Positions 38,450 through 47,418 are shown, counted from the first letter of the stretch. The stretch: DNA of 64,000 bases from Lacisediminihabitans changchengi (GCF_016634425.1 NZ_JAEPES010000004.1:472925-536924); one strand, 5' to 3'. Made by a program: numbers and translations. The notes: generated by a model from the letters alone, not told the origin.

Positions 38450-40478
38450 CTCTCACCACCCCGACGGTCTCGATGTTCACATTGGCCGAGGTTACCTCTT
38501 GGTAGGACAGCACCGGCAGCCCGTTCGCCTGCGCCGAGATCAAGCGACGGATGGCCGGCCGCAGCGCGGGGGCGCAGACCAGCACCGCAGACACCCCGGT
38601 CGCCTCCACGCGGGAGACGACATCGCGCACGGAGCCGAGCACGGTCTCGAGCTGCTGCTGATCCATGAGGATCTGCGTGCCCAGTTCCGATGGACGAAGG
38701 CCCTCGAGCATCGACTGCTCGAGCATCGGGTCGATCATGATGACACGCAACAGCTGGCCATCGAGATACTGCGCGGTGAGTGCCGGGCCGAGGGCTGCGC
38801 GAGCGGCCTCGATCAGACCCTCTGGATCGTTCGACACCTTGGCTCGCAGCGACAGCGCCTCGAAGATGCGGGGAAGATCGTTGATCGGGATGAGCTCGGC
38901 CAGGAGTCCCTGGAGCACGCGCTGCACCTCTGCGAGCGAGAGCAGGTTCGGCGTGAGCTCGTCGACGGCGGACGGGCTGACCTCCTTGACGCCGGCCGTG
39001 AGCACGCGGACATCCTCTCGGGTGAGCAGTCGCGCGGCATTGCTGGTGATGATCGACGAGAGGTGGGTGACCACCACCGAGACCCTGTCGATCACGGTGG
39101 CACCGGTGATCTCGGCGCTATGCCGCGACTCGCTCGGCACCCATTTGCCGGCCAGGCCGAACACCGGCTCGATCGTCGACGTGCCGGGCAGCGCGTCGAG
39201 AGCGTCGCCGAGCGCGAGCACCTTGCCGGCCGGGGCTACGCCTCGACCGGCCTCGACACCGGCGATGCGGATGACGTAGGTCGACGGAGGGAGCTCGATG
39301 TTGTCGCGGGTGCGCACGGGAGGCACGACGATGCCGAGCTCCATGGCGATCTTGCGGCGCAGCGAGCGCACCCGGGCGAGCAGGTCGTCGGAGGCGTCGG
39401 ACACGATGTCGACCAGGTCGGGGGCGAGCATGATCTCGAGCGCGTGCACCCGCATCTGATCGAGAAGCTGCTCGGTGGTGACCGACTGGGTGGTGTCTGG
39501 CGCGATCTCGGCGAGCGCCGCCCGCTTGGCATCCATCGTCTCGCGCGACTTTATGCGCTGGGCGATGATGATCAGCGTCGCGCCAACGATGATGAAAGCG
39601 ATCACCGGCATGCCGGGGATGAAGCCCATGAGGATCGCCGCGCATCCGGCGATGATCAGCGCGTAGCGCGACTGGGTGAGCTGCTTCGAGGCGTTGGTGC
39701 CCATGTCGGCTTCGGCATTCGACCGGGTGACGATCATGCCGGTAGAGACCGCCATCAGCAGCGCCGGGATCTGCGAGACCAGGCCGTCACCGATGGTGAG
39801 CAGCGTGTACTTGCTGACCGCGTCGCCGATCGAGAGCCCGTTCTGGATCATGCCGATCGCGATGCCACCGATGATGTTGATGACGATGATCACGATGCCG
39901 GCGATCGCGTCGCCCTTGACGAACTTGGATGCGCCGTCCATCGCACCGTAGAAGTCGGCCTCTGCCGATACCTCGGCGCGGCGCTCGCGGGCCTGCACGT
40001 CGGTGATGAGACCGGCGTTGAGGTCGGCGTCGATCGCCATCTGCTTGCCGGGCATGGCGTCGAGGGTGAAGCGGGCACCGACCTCGGCCACGCGCTCCGC
40101 ACCCTTGGTGACGACGACGAATTGGATGACAACCAGGATCAGGAAGATGACGGCGCCGATGATGATCGAGCCGCCGACCGCCACGTGACCGAAAGCCGCG
40201 ATGACGTCACCCGCGTAACCCTGCCCGAGCACCAGTCGGGTGGAGGCGACGTTGAGGCCGAGGCGAAACAGGGTCGCCACGAGCAGCAGCGACGGAAAGA
40301 CGGAGAAGTCGAGCGGCTTCTTGACGAACATCGTGGTGAGTAGGGTGACCAGCGCCAGCAGGATGTTGATGATGATGAGGACGTCGAGCAGGAACGCCGG
40401 GACCGGCACGACGAGCAGCAGGATGATGCCCACCACCCCGATCGGCACGGCCAGTCTGCCGAGATTGCGGTTCTTCAT
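38427..40478 (-). CDS. flhA: flagellar export gate protein FlhA
   Basis: A 683-residue export-gate subunit. Eight N-terminal helices with FSVFPSLLLVATLFRLGLNVASTRLVL and the FHIPEP-type loop (ARFTLDAMPGKQMAIDADLNAG) occupy about 1-320. The large cytoplasmic domain, which docks chaperone-cargo complexes, follows. I chose ATG 40478, which overlaps the flhB stop as TGATG. The upstream extension of the frame lies in flhB. A nine-subunit ring of FlhA forms the core of the flagellar type III export apparatus, driven by the proton gradient. Confidence 0.96.
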   Translation of the reverse strand: MKNRNLGRLAVPIGVVGIILLLVVPVPAFLLDVLIIINILLALVTLLTTMFVKKPLDFSVFPSLLLVATLFRLGLNVASTRLVLGQGYAGDVIAAFGHVAVGGSIIIGAVIFLILVVIQFVVVTKGAERVAEVGARFTLDAMPGKQMAIDADLNAGLITDVQARERRAEVSAEADFYGAMDGASKFVKGDAIAGIVIIVINIIGGIAIGMIQNGLSIGDAVSKYTLLTIGDGLVSQIPALLMAVSTGMIVTRSNAEADMGTNASKQLTQSRYALIIAGCAAILMGFIPGMPVIAFIIVGATLIIIAQRIKSRETMDAKRAALAEIAPDTTQSVTTEQLLDQMRVHALEIMLAPDLVDIVSDASDDLLARVRSLRRKIAMELGIVVPPVRTRDNIELPPSTYVIRIAGVEAGRGVAPAGKVLALGDALDALPGTSTIEPVFGLAGKWVPSESRHSAEITGATVIDRVSVVVTHLSSIITSNAARLLTREDVRVLTAGVKEVSPSAVDELTPNLLSLAEVQRVLQGLLAELIPINDLPRIFEALSLRAKVSNDPEGLIEAARAALGPALTAQYLDGQLLRVIMIDPMLEQSMLEGLRPSELGTQILMDQQQLETVLGSVRDVVSRVEATGVSAVLVCAPALRPAIRRLISAQANGLPVLSYQEVTSANVNIETVGVVRVAESISA

Positions 40479-41590
40479 CAGTTGCCTCCGAGTGCACTGT
40501 TGAGAGCTGGGACGAGCGTGGTCATGGTGTGGGTGCCCTGTGCAGCACCGCGGTTCTTCAGAGCGAGCACGAAGGCGAGCACCTGGGCGACGGCGTTGTA
40601 CAGCTCCACCGGGATCTCGTGGCCGATCTCGCACTGCGCGTGAAGCGCCCGGGCCAGCGGGATGTCTTTGACGATCGGCACGTGGTCGGTCTCGGCCTGT
40701 TCACGAATGCGGGCAGCGATCACGCCGGCACCCTTCGCCACCACGCGCGGTGCCGACTTGCCCGGCTCGTACGCCAGCGCCACGGCGAAGTGGGTGGGGT
40801 TGACGAGCACCACGTCGGCGTCGGCGATGGCCGACATCATGCGATTGCGGCTCATCGCCAGCTGGCGTGAGCGACGCTGCGACTTGATCAGCGGGTCTCC
40901 GTCAGAGGCCTTGTTCTCGTCTTTTACCTCTTTTTTGGTCATCTTGGTCTTGCTGCGGTTGCGGCGCATCACGACGACGGCATCGGCGGCCGCCAACACC
41001 AGGCCCGCGGCGACCGCCGCCTGCACGAGGGCTGCTGCACCGCCCCCGGCCGCGGTGATGAGCTCGGCGGCGGGAAGGCCCCCGGCGGTCATCAGCGTCG
41101 GCATCAGACCCTGGATGACCACGAGCAACACGATGGTGACGACGGCCGTCTTGAGCACCGCCTTCGCGCCACCCCACAGTGCTTCGAGGCCGAACATCCG
41201 TTTCGTTCCCTGCAGCAGGTCGAGGTTGTCGAACTTGGGCGCGAACTGCTTGAAGTGGATGCCGCCCTGCAGCGCTGCAGACGCGATCACGGCGATCAAG
41301 ACCACGATGAGCAGCGGCAGGATAATGCCGCCGATCGAGAGCAGCCCGTCGCCGAGGGCCTTGACCGCGGCCTCGGGGCTCGGGTTCTTGGCGATGTCAC
41401 CGAGACGGAAGAACTGGTCGGAGGTCGCGTTTGCTCCCGACTGCACGGCGATCGGGATCATTACCGCGGCCGCGCCGATGGCGACCCACGCGGTGAGGTC
41501 TTGCGAGCGCTGCAGCTGGCCCTTCCCGCGGACCTCCTTCATGCGCTTCTCGGTCGCGTCCTCGGTCTTCTCGCCGGAATCCGTTGCCAT
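40478..41590 (-). CDS. flhB: flagellar export switch protein FlhB
   Basis: A 370-residue protein with EKTEDATEKRMKEVRGKGQLQRSQD at the N-terminus, four helices and the cytoplasmic autocleavage site NPTH (about residue 264), followed by VALAYEPGKSAPRVVAKGAG and DHVPIVKDIPLARALH. Cleavage between Asn and Pro switches export from hook to filament subunits together with FliK. It is tightly packed between fliR and flhA. Confidence 0.96.
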   Translation of the reverse strand: MATDSGEKTEDATEKRMKEVRGKGQLQRSQDLTAWVAIGAAAVMIPIAVQSGANATSDQFFRLGDIAKNPSPEAAVKALGDGLLSIGGIILPLLIVVLIAVIASAALQGGIHFKQFAPKFDNLDLLQGTKRMFGLEALWGGAKAVLKTAVVTIVLLVVIQGLMPTLMTAGGLPAAELITAAGGGAAALVQAAVAAGLVLAAADAVVVMRRNRSKTKMTKKEVKDENKASDGDPLIKSQRRSRQLAMSRNRMMSAIADADVVLVNPTHFAVALAYEPGKSAPRVVAKGAGVIAARIREQAETDHVPIVKDIPLARALHAQCEIGHEIPVELYNAVAQVLAFVLALKNRGAAQGTHTMTTLVPALNSALGGN

Positions 41591-42349
41591 CTACCTCACC
41601 CCCACGAGCGCTTCGATGGAGTCGCCGGTGACGGCCTCCACGATGTGCGGCATCGCCAGGAAGACGGTCGAGGCCAGCGTGAGGGTGATCAGGATCTTGA
41701 TCGGAAAGCCGAGAGCGAAGGCGTTGAGAGCCGGGGCTACCCGGGTGAGCAGGCCGAGTCCGGCGTCCGCGAGAAACAGCACCACGATCAGCGGCCCCGC
41801 GATCTGGAGGGAGGAGAGGAGCATGCCGCCGACGGCATCCGTCAGCACCTTCATCGGCGCGGCGAAGTCGATTCCCCCGCCGATCGGAATGGCGGTGAAG
41901 CTGCGGGTCAGGCCGCCGATGATGAACTGGTAGCCGTTCGAGGCGAACAGCAGCACCAGCGCGGTCATCTGGAACAGGCGGGTGAACTGCGCGCCGTTGA
42001 TCATCATCTGCGGGTCGAAGGCCTGGGCGAGCTGGAAGCCACCGAACAGGTCGACCAGGTTGCCGGCGGATTGGATGGCCGAGAACACGACCATGACGAG
42101 AAAGCCGAGCAGCAGACCGACCACCACCTCGAGGATGAGCTCGAGAACGAAGCCGCCGAGGTCGGGCGAGACGTAGCTTGTGCTCACGATCGGGGCGACG
42201 GCGAGCGCGAGACCCACTGAGAGCACCGCCTTGATGCGGATCGGGAAGGCGTTGCTCGAGAACGGCGGCGCGATGACGAGAAAGGCGACCATTCGCACCG
42301 AGGCGAGCATCACCGCCTCTAGCCACCCGAAGTCGATCGTGAACGACAC
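41591..42349 (-). CDS. fliR: flagellar export protein FliR
   Basis: A 252-residue membrane protein with about six hydrophobic segments and FliR-type blocks (RMVAFLVIAPPFSSNAFPIRIKAVLSVGLA, SAGNLVDLFGGFQLAQAFDPQ). It forms the export-gate core with FliP and FliQ. The stop is immediately followed by flhB, and fliQ ends one base before its start region, so co-translation is likely. Confidence 0.94.
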   Translation of the reverse strand: MSFTIDFGWLEAVMLASVRMVAFLVIAPPFSSNAFPIRIKAVLSVGLALAVAPIVSTSYVSPDLGGFVLELILEVVVGLLLGFLVMVVFSAIQSAGNLVDLFGGFQLAQAFDPQMMINGAQFTRLFQMTALVLLFASNGYQFIIGGLTRSFTAIPIGGGIDFAAPMKVLTDAVGGMLLSSLQIAGPLIVVLFLADAGLGLLTRVAPALNAFALGFPIKILITLTLASTVFLAMPHIVEAVTGDSIEALVGVR

Positions 42350-42350
42350 C

Positions 42351-42626
42351 TCATCCCCCGCTCAGCAGCGAGGGGATCTTCTCGAACAGGGCGTGGGTGA
42401 ACGACACCATCTCGGAGATCATCCAGTTGCCCGACACGATCAGGGCAACGGCCACGGCGATCGCCTTCGGGACGAAGGAGAGCGTGACCTCCTGGATCTG
42501 GGTGATCGACTGCAGGAAGGAGATGGCGAAGCCGACGACGAGCGCGGTGACCAGCACCGGCGCGGCGAGTTTCGCGGAGATCAGGATGCCCTGCATCGCG
42601 ATGTCGAGTACGGCGTTCTGATTCAT
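42351..42626 (-). CDS. fliQ: flagellar export protein FliQ
   Basis: A 91-residue two-helix protein, the normal FliQ length, with the characteristic VGFAISFLQSITQIQEVTLSFVPKAIAV block. It is part of the FliP-FliQ-FliR export channel. Its ATG overlaps the end of fliP by four bases. Confidence 0.95.
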   Translation of the reverse strand: MNQNAVLDIAMQGILISAKLAAPVLVTALVVGFAISFLQSITQIQEVTLSFVPKAIAVAVALIVSGNWMISEMVSFTHALFEKIPSLLSGG

Positions 42627-43513
42627 TTGTAACTCGCCACCAGCGTCGTGATGATGAGTCCCCAGCCGTCGACGAGCACGAACAGCAGGATCTTGAACGG
42701 CAGCGAGATCATCACCGGCGGGAGCATCATCATTCCCATCGACATCAGCGCGGCGGAGACGACGAGGTCGATCACCAGGAACGGGATGAAGATGACGAAG
42801 CCGATGATGAAGGCCGCGCGCAGCTCGGAGATGAGGAAGGCCGGCACCAGGGTGGGCAGCGGCACCGACTCGAGGTCTTTCGGGTTGGCCTGACCGGCGG
42901 CCCGGGTGATCAGCGCGAGATCCTCCTCGCGGGTGTGCTTGAGCATGAAGTGACGCAGCGGCCCCGTGGCGGTATCGATCGCGTGGGTGAAGTCGATGTT
43001 TCCGTCGAGATATGGCTGCAGGGCATGCGTGTTGATGTCGGTGAGCACCGGCGCCATGATGAACAGCGACAGGAACAGCGCGAGCCCCGCCAGCACCTGG
43101 TTCGGCGGGATCGACGGCAGCGCGAGCGCGTTGCGGGCCATGGCCAGCACGACGAAGATCTTGGTGAACGAGGTCATCATCAACAGCAGCGCGGGCGCGA
43201 CCGAGAGCAGCGTGATCCCGAGCAGAGTGACGATCGCCGACGACGGCTTGCCATCCGGCCCGTTGATGTCGATGCTCACGCCGCCGGTGCCGTCTGGGCT
43301 GCTCGGGTCGACCGGCGGGGTGGGCGTCGTCGCCGCGTGCGAGGCGCTTGCCCCGATCAGCACGAGCGCGACGACGGTCGCGAGCAGAAGCAGGCCGATG
43401 ATCGCGGCGCGGCGCCAGTCGCGCGGTCCCTGAGCTCGTCGAAGGGTGCGCAGGGTCATCGGGGTGAAACGGATCGTCGGAGCTACCCAGCCGCTGCCCG
43501 CGAGGGCGCTCAT
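42623..43513 (-). CDS. fliP: flagellar export protein FliP
   Basis: A 296-residue export-gate subunit. The conserved core (about 95-296) includes MMTSFTKIFVVLAMARNAL, IPPNQVLAGLALFLSLFIMAP and IGFVIFIPFLVIDLVVSAALMSMGMMMLPP. The N-terminus is longer than usual: a basic segment, a hydrophobic signal-like helix (about 38-58) ending near ASHAA, and a Pro-rich linker. Residues about 22-32 (LRTLRRAQGPR) are encoded by a copy of the dispersed repeat (43425-43446), so the extension may be a recent addition. An internal start after the repeat is possible. Confidence 0.94.
   Translation of the reverse strand: MSALAGSGWVAPTIRFTPMTLRTLRRAQGPRDWRRAAIIGLLLLATVVALVLIGASASHAATTPTPPVDPSSPDGTGGVSIDINGPDGKPSSAIVTLLGITLLSVAPALLLMMTSFTKIFVVLAMARNALALPSIPPNQVLAGLALFLSLFIMAPVLTDINTHALQPYLDGNIDFTHAIDTATGPLRHFMLKHTREEDLALITRAAGQANPKDLESVPLPTLVPAFLISELRAAFIIGFVIFIPFLVIDLVVSAALMSMGMMMLPPVMISLPFKILLFVLVDGWGLIITTLVASYK
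43425..43446 (-). repeat. dispersed repeat copy within fliP
   Basis: The minus strand carries the same CCCTTCGACRAGCTC core over 22 bases, in the 5' extension of fliP, where it encodes part of LRRAQGPR. Confidence 0.85.
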
Positions 43514-43974
43514 TTGAGGCCCGAGCGCACGGCCGAGGCGGCGCGCTTCCAGGTATTCAGGCTCAGCAGGGAGCCGTCGAGCGCGCTCACCCGCGGCTGG
43601 CCGGTGCGCGGGTCGAAGCTCGGCATGCCGGTGGGCAGCGCGGTCTTCTTCGCGGTAGCCAAGGCGGTGCCGAACGCTGCGGCACTGCCAGGGGCCGAAA
43701 CCGGCTCAGAGACCGTCACTTCCGCGGGCAACTCGGTCGTGTTCAGCACGGTCACGGAGTGCTCGGTGACCCCGAGCAGAAAGCGGTGGCCCTCGACATC
43801 GATCACGACGACGGAGGCCTTCTGGGCGATGCCCTGTCGGGTGACGACGCGCACCAACTTGGCGTTGCGCACCGACTTCGAGCCCTTCGTCAGGCGGCGC
43901 TGAACCATCCACAAGAGCCCGACCACGACAGCCAGGGAGAGGATGACGCGCAGCACGGCGAAGACGGCATCCAC
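43510..43974 (-). CDS. fliO: flagellar biosynthesis protein FliO
   Basis: A 154-residue single-span protein. The N-terminal helix (AVLRVILSLAVVVGLLWMVQRRL) is followed by a FliO-type beta domain (LVRVVTRQGIAQKASVVVIDVEGHRFLLGVTEHSVTVL). It assists assembly of the FliP complex. The rest is weakly conserved, as in most FliO proteins. It sits between fliN and fliP, its classical place. Confidence 0.88.
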   Translation of the reverse strand: MDAVFAVLRVILSLAVVVGLLWMVQRRLTKGSKSVRNAKLVRVVTRQGIAQKASVVVIDVEGHRFLLGVTEHSVTVLNTTELPAEVTVSEPVSAPGSAAAFGTALATAKKTALPTGMPSFDPRTGQPRVSALDGSLLSLNTWKRAASAVRSGLK

Positions 43975-43975
43975 G

Positions 43976-44689
43976 TTAGAGAATGCCCTCTGCCACGTCG
44001 AGGATGCGGGTGATGCGCACGGCGTAGTCCTGGTCGATCACGACGATCTCGCCGTGCGCGATCAGGCGGCCGTTGAGCAGCACGTCTGCCGGTGCCCCGG
44101 CCGAGCGATCGAGCTCGATGACAGCGCCAGGCTCCAGCGAGAGAACGTCGCGCACCGACATCCGTGTGCGTCCGATCTCCACGGTGAGCGCCATCTCCAC
44201 GTTCGAGATGCGGCCGAGCTTGCCGACCATCGCGTCATCGCTGATCGGAGCTGCACCGGCAACGACGTCGTTCTCCCGCACGCGGATCGCGAACCAGCCG
44301 GCTGTGAGCCCGCCGGTGGCGAGGGTGAAGACCAGGGTGTCGGGGTCGGCGAACAGCGCGGTCGCATCGTCGATGCGGGCCTCCCCCAGCACGCCGGTGC
44401 CGAGCTCGGCGGCCGCCGCATCGAGGGCCGGGCGCAGGATGTCCGCGACCGACACCAGCGACGAGTCGGTGCCAGAGGCGGCCGACACGGCATCCGCGTC
44501 TACCAGCACCACGGCGAGGTCTGCCGAACGCTCCCCCACGAACGAGGCGACGACGGCCGCACGCGTGCCGGCACCGAGCTCCTCCGTGCCGGCGCCGCGG
44601 TGATCGGCGCTCAGCTCCGTCGCGCTGGGCAGGAGGCGCGCGAGCGCGGCAGCTGCAGCGACCTGCGGGTCGAGTGTTGTCTTCTTCAC
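43976..44689 (-). CDS. fliN: flagellar switch protein FliN (FliY-like N-terminal domain)
   Basis: A 237-residue protein whose last ~75 residues are a SpoA/FliN domain (MALTVEIGRTRMSVRDVLSL, GAVIELDRSAGAPADVLLNGRLIAHGEIVVI), which builds the lower C-ring. The N-terminal ~150 residues resemble the CheC-like part of FliY, but the phosphatase motif is not intact: the region DAAAAELGTGVLG has Thr where the catalytic Asn is expected. CheY-P phosphatase activity is therefore doubtful. GTG 44689 has a GGAGAAG site. Confidence 0.88.
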   Translation of the reverse strand: MKKTTLDPQVAAAAALARLLPSATELSADHRGAGTEELGAGTRAAVVASFVGERSADLAVVLVDADAVSAASGTDSSLVSVADILRPALDAAAAELGTGVLGEARIDDATALFADPDTLVFTLATGGLTAGWFAIRVRENDVVAGAAPISDDAMVGKLGRISNVEMALTVEIGRTRMSVRDVLSLEPGAVIELDRSAGAPADVLLNGRLIAHGEIVVIDQDYAVRITRILDVAEGIL

Positions 44690-44738
44690 GATTTCTTCTC
44701 CTCTGGACCGAGACGTGAATGTCAGGATTCGTGGACGG

Positions 44739-45638
44739 TTACGGCTCGGTGGTGACGACGACGCAGGCGAGCCTCGCGCCATTGGCGCCGATCGCCGCGG
44801 TGGCGAGCGGCTGCCCGTCGACGGTGACGTCGAAGGGGCGGTGCTGGGGGTGTGGGATGCGCAACACATCGCCGACGGAGAGGCCGAGAATGGCGCTCGG
44901 CACTACTGGCGCGGCCGTGAGTTGCAGCGATACGTCAACCGGCACGCTGCCGAGCTGAGCGGTCACGAGCTCCCGCGCGTTCTCGGTCGACATGGTCGGG
45001 TTGGCCTGCCCGAGCTGGGGAAGTAGCGCCTCCGCGGGCAGGGCGAGCGTGGCATCCGTCGACGAGTCGCCGACGCGGATCGAGAACCTGGCGACGATCA
45101 TGAGATCGGAGGTCGCCGCCGCCTGGGCGAACTGCGAGTTGTATTGGATGCCGTCGATCGAGATCTCGTTGACCAACAGCTGGCCGAACGAATAGCGCAG
45201 GTCTTCGAGCGCGTCGTCGAACAGTTCGCGTACCAGCGCGTGCTCGATCTGGGTGAACTTGCGGTCGGGCGCGGTCTGCAGGTGGTTGCTGCCGAGCATG
45301 TAGGAGATCCACGACAGCGCAGACGACGTCGCAAACTGGATGACGCCCTTGGCGGTCACCCCGCTGAGATTGCACAGCACCATGGTGGTGGTCGCGGGCA
45401 GGCTGGAGGCGTACTCGTCGTAGGTCTGCATCACGACCTGCTCGCTCGTCACCTGGGAGACGACGCGTACCTTCGCGGTGAGCTGCGTGCCCCACTGGCG
45501 CGCGAAAGTCTCGAAGGCGAGCTCGAGTACTCGGGAGTGCTCACGCGCGAGAGTGGTCGGCCGGCGGAAGTCATAAGGCTCGATCGCCGGACCGGTTTTC
45601 GCGGGCACGCCGATAGCGATGTGTTCCTGGACCGTCAC
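44739..45638 (-). CDS. fliM: flagellar motor switch protein FliM
   Basis: A 299-residue C-ring protein. The middle domain (about 40-215, with RQWGTQLTAKVRV and RKFTQIEHALVRELFDDALEDLRYSFG) and the C-terminal SpoA domain (about 225-295, with VPVDVSLQL and GDVLRIPHP) are clear. The N-terminus begins directly with about 20 nondescript residues and EPYDFRRPTTLAREHSRVLEL. The LSQxEIDALL-like CheY-binding peptide is absent. The GTG start has no ribosome binding site and lies 8 bases after a FliA-type -10, so it may be translated from a leaderless mRNA. Confidence 0.93.
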   Translation of the reverse strand: MTVQEHIAIGVPAKTGPAIEPYDFRRPTTLAREHSRVLELAFETFARQWGTQLTAKVRVVSQVTSEQVVMQTYDEYASSLPATTTMVLCNLSGVTAKGVIQFATSSALSWISYMLGSNHLQTAPDRKFTQIEHALVRELFDDALEDLRYSFGQLLVNEISIDGIQYNSQFAQAAATSDLMIVARFSIRVGDSSTDATLALPAEALLPQLGQANPTMSTENARELVTAQLGSVPVDVSLQLTAAPVVPSAILGLSVGDVLRIPHPQHRPFDVTVDGQPLATAAIGANGARLACVVVTTEP

Positions 45639-45646
45639 GCAGGGGA

Positions 45647-45673
45647 CTATCGGCCGGCTGTGGCTCCCGGTAA
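45647..45673 (-). promoter_or_regulatory. FliA-type promoter upstream of fliM
   Basis: On the minus strand TTAC (45673-45670) is followed after exactly 15 bp by GCCGATAG (45654-45647). This matches the sigma-28 consensus layout TAAA-N15-GCCGATAA. It lies in the 3' end of motB, and the fliM GTG begins 8 bases after the -10 element. Confidence 0.7.
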
Positions 45674-46606
45674 GGCGAAGGGCGAGGTTTTATGGGCCGC
45701 ACCCTGGTCGGGGGGTGTGCCTGCGGCGTGGCCCCCGCTCTCCTTCGTCGTCGGTTTCTCCGGCGTCTTGGAAGGCGACTTCTCCGGCACCTGCTCTCCA
45801 GGCGGTTTGTTCGACTCGACCAGAGCATCCGGGATAAGTGCACGCACGGCCTCGGGCGCGTCGGAGATCGCCACGATGTCGACCCGGCGATTCTGCGCCA
45901 TGGCCTCAGGGGAGTCGCCCGGCGCCAGCGGACGGGAGTCACCATAGCCGACCGCCGAGATGCGGGCACCCGGAATCCCGCCGAGCTCGACCATGCGTCG
46001 GGTGACCTCGACGGCACGGCCGGACGAGAGCTCCCAGTTGGTGGGATACGGCGGCTCCGGGTGACGGATGTCTGCGTGCCCCTCCACCGAGACCGAATAC
46101 TTGCTCGGCGCGAGTACCGCCGCGATCGAGTCGAGCACGGAGGGCGCGACGCCGACCAGCGCGACGCTGTTCGACTCGAAGAAGGTCTGCGAGTCGACGA
46201 GACGGATGGTGAGACCGCGCTGATCGATCTGGTAGTCGACGGTGTTCTGCAGGCCCTTCGACGCGAGGCTCGCATTGATCTTGTCTTCGAGGTCTGTGAG
46301 GTCTTTGACCTCTTTCAGCGCCAGGTCGAGGCTGGTGAAGCCCTGGTCTTTCGAGTCGACCTTGTCGGCCGGCACGACGGTGCCCTGGGCGGTATCGATC
46401 TTGCCGACGTTCTTCTGGCCGAATCCGGTTGCGAGGGAGTTGCGTAGCTGATCGAACTTGTTCGCATCGACCGTCGACATCGCGAACAGCACGATGAACA
46501 TGCACATCAGCACGGTGACCATGTCCATGTACGAGGCCATCCAGCGCTCGTCGACGTGCTCCTCGTGTTCCTCGTGCTTCTGGCGGCGACCGCGGGGCGT
46601 GCTCAT
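45647..46606 (-). CDS. motB: flagellar motor stator protein MotB
   Basis: A 319-residue stator subunit. A His/Glu-rich cytoplasmic N-terminus (HEEHEEHVDERW) precedes one helix with the essential proton-carrying Asp (D28 in YMDMVTVLMCMF). Then come a plug/linker and an OmpA-like peptidoglycan-binding domain (about 140-260, with SVEGHADIRHPEPPYPTNWELSSGRA and VGYGDSRPL). The C-terminal ~60 residues are Pro/Lys-rich. The start overlaps motA's stop by one base. It anchors the stator to the wall and conducts protons with MotA. Confidence 0.95.
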   Translation of the reverse strand: MSTPRGRRQKHEEHEEHVDERWMASYMDMVTVLMCMFIVLFAMSTVDANKFDQLRNSLATGFGQKNVGKIDTAQGTVVPADKVDSKDQGFTSLDLALKEVKDLTDLEDKINASLASKGLQNTVDYQIDQRGLTIRLVDSQTFFESNSVALVGVAPSVLDSIAAVLAPSKYSVSVEGHADIRHPEPPYPTNWELSSGRAVEVTRRMVELGGIPGARISAVGYGDSRPLAPGDSPEAMAQNRRVDIVAISDAPEAVRALIPDALVESNKPPGEQVPEKSPSKTPEKPTTKESGGHAAGTPPDQGAAHKTSPFALPGATAGR

Positions 46607-47418
46607 CAGGCGGCCTTGTCCATCGACGCCTTATCGGCCTTCTTGTCTTTCTCCTTGTCCGCCTTGCCGAGCGCATTGGCCGGGACCATCGCGCGCAGCC
46701 GCTCGCCGAGGAGTCGGGGCTGGCTGCCCGCCTGCACGGCGAGCACGCCCTCCATGAGCAGCGTCATCCGTTCGTTCTCCAGGTCGGAGAGGCGACGCAG
46801 ACGAGAGCCGATGGGGAGCCAGAGGAAGTTCGCGCTCAGGAGGCCCCAGAGGGTGGCGACGAAGGCGGCGGCGATCAGCGGGCCGAGCTTGTCTGGCGTG
46901 GAGAGGTTCTCCAGCACGTGGGTGAGCGAGACGACGGTGCCGATGATGCCGACGGTCGGGGCGAAGCCGCCGAGGGTGGTGAAGAATTTGCCGGCGATGC
47001 GATCGGAGGCGGTGCGGGTCTGGATCTCGTCCTCGAGCAGGATGCGCAGCTCTTCGCCGTCGGTGCCGTCGGCGATGTTCTGCAGAGCGTTCTTGAGGAA
47101 CGGATCGTCGACGGATGCCGCCTCGCTCTCGAGAGACAGCAGGCCTTCTCGGCGTGCCTTCTCCGCGAATCCCACGACCTGGTCGATCGTGTCGGCCGGC
47201 TTCGGAACCTTGCCTTTGAAGGCGCGCGGGAGCGCCTTGAAGGCGAGCAGCATGTCGGCGATCGTTCCGCTGGCGATGCCGACCGCGATGGTGGCGCCGA
47301 ACACCAGCACCATGGGCGCCGGCAACAGGATCGCGCTGACGCTGGACCCCTCCAGCGTGAGCATGGCGAACAGCGCGCCGAAGGCGGCGAGCATGCCGAT
47401 TATGGTCGCGGGATCCAT
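46606..47418 (-). CDS. motA: flagellar motor stator protein MotA
   Basis: A 270-residue four-helix protein of the MotA/ExbB family. ATIIGMLAAFGALFAMLTLEG starts it, and the C-terminal helices carry FFTTLGGFAPTVGIIGTVVSLTHVLENL and AAFVATLWGLLSANFLWLPI. The cytoplasmic loop between helices 2 and 3 (KARREGLLSLES, the Arg of the FliG contact region) is typical. A Lys/Asp-rich tail ends the protein. It overlaps flbD's stop by one base. It forms a proton-driven stator with MotB. Confidence 0.95.
   Translation of the reverse strand: MDPATIIGMLAAFGALFAMLTLEGSSVSAILLPAPMVLVFGATIAVGIASGTIADMLLAFKALPRAFKGKVPKPADTIDQVVGFAEKARREGLLSLESEAASVDDPFLKNALQNIADGTDGEELRILLEDEIQTRTASDRIAGKFFTTLGGFAPTVGIIGTVVSLTHVLENLSTPDKLGPLIAAAFVATLWGLLSANFLWLPIGSRLRRLSDLENERMTLLMEGVLAVQAGSQPRLLGERLRAMVPANALGKADKEKDKKADKASMDKAA

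Noticed and set aside
38307..40343. 678-codon open frame on the plus strand
   Set aside because: It lies opposite flhA, is composed mostly of charged His/Asp/Arg residues and has no fold signature; flhA is unmistakable on the other strand.
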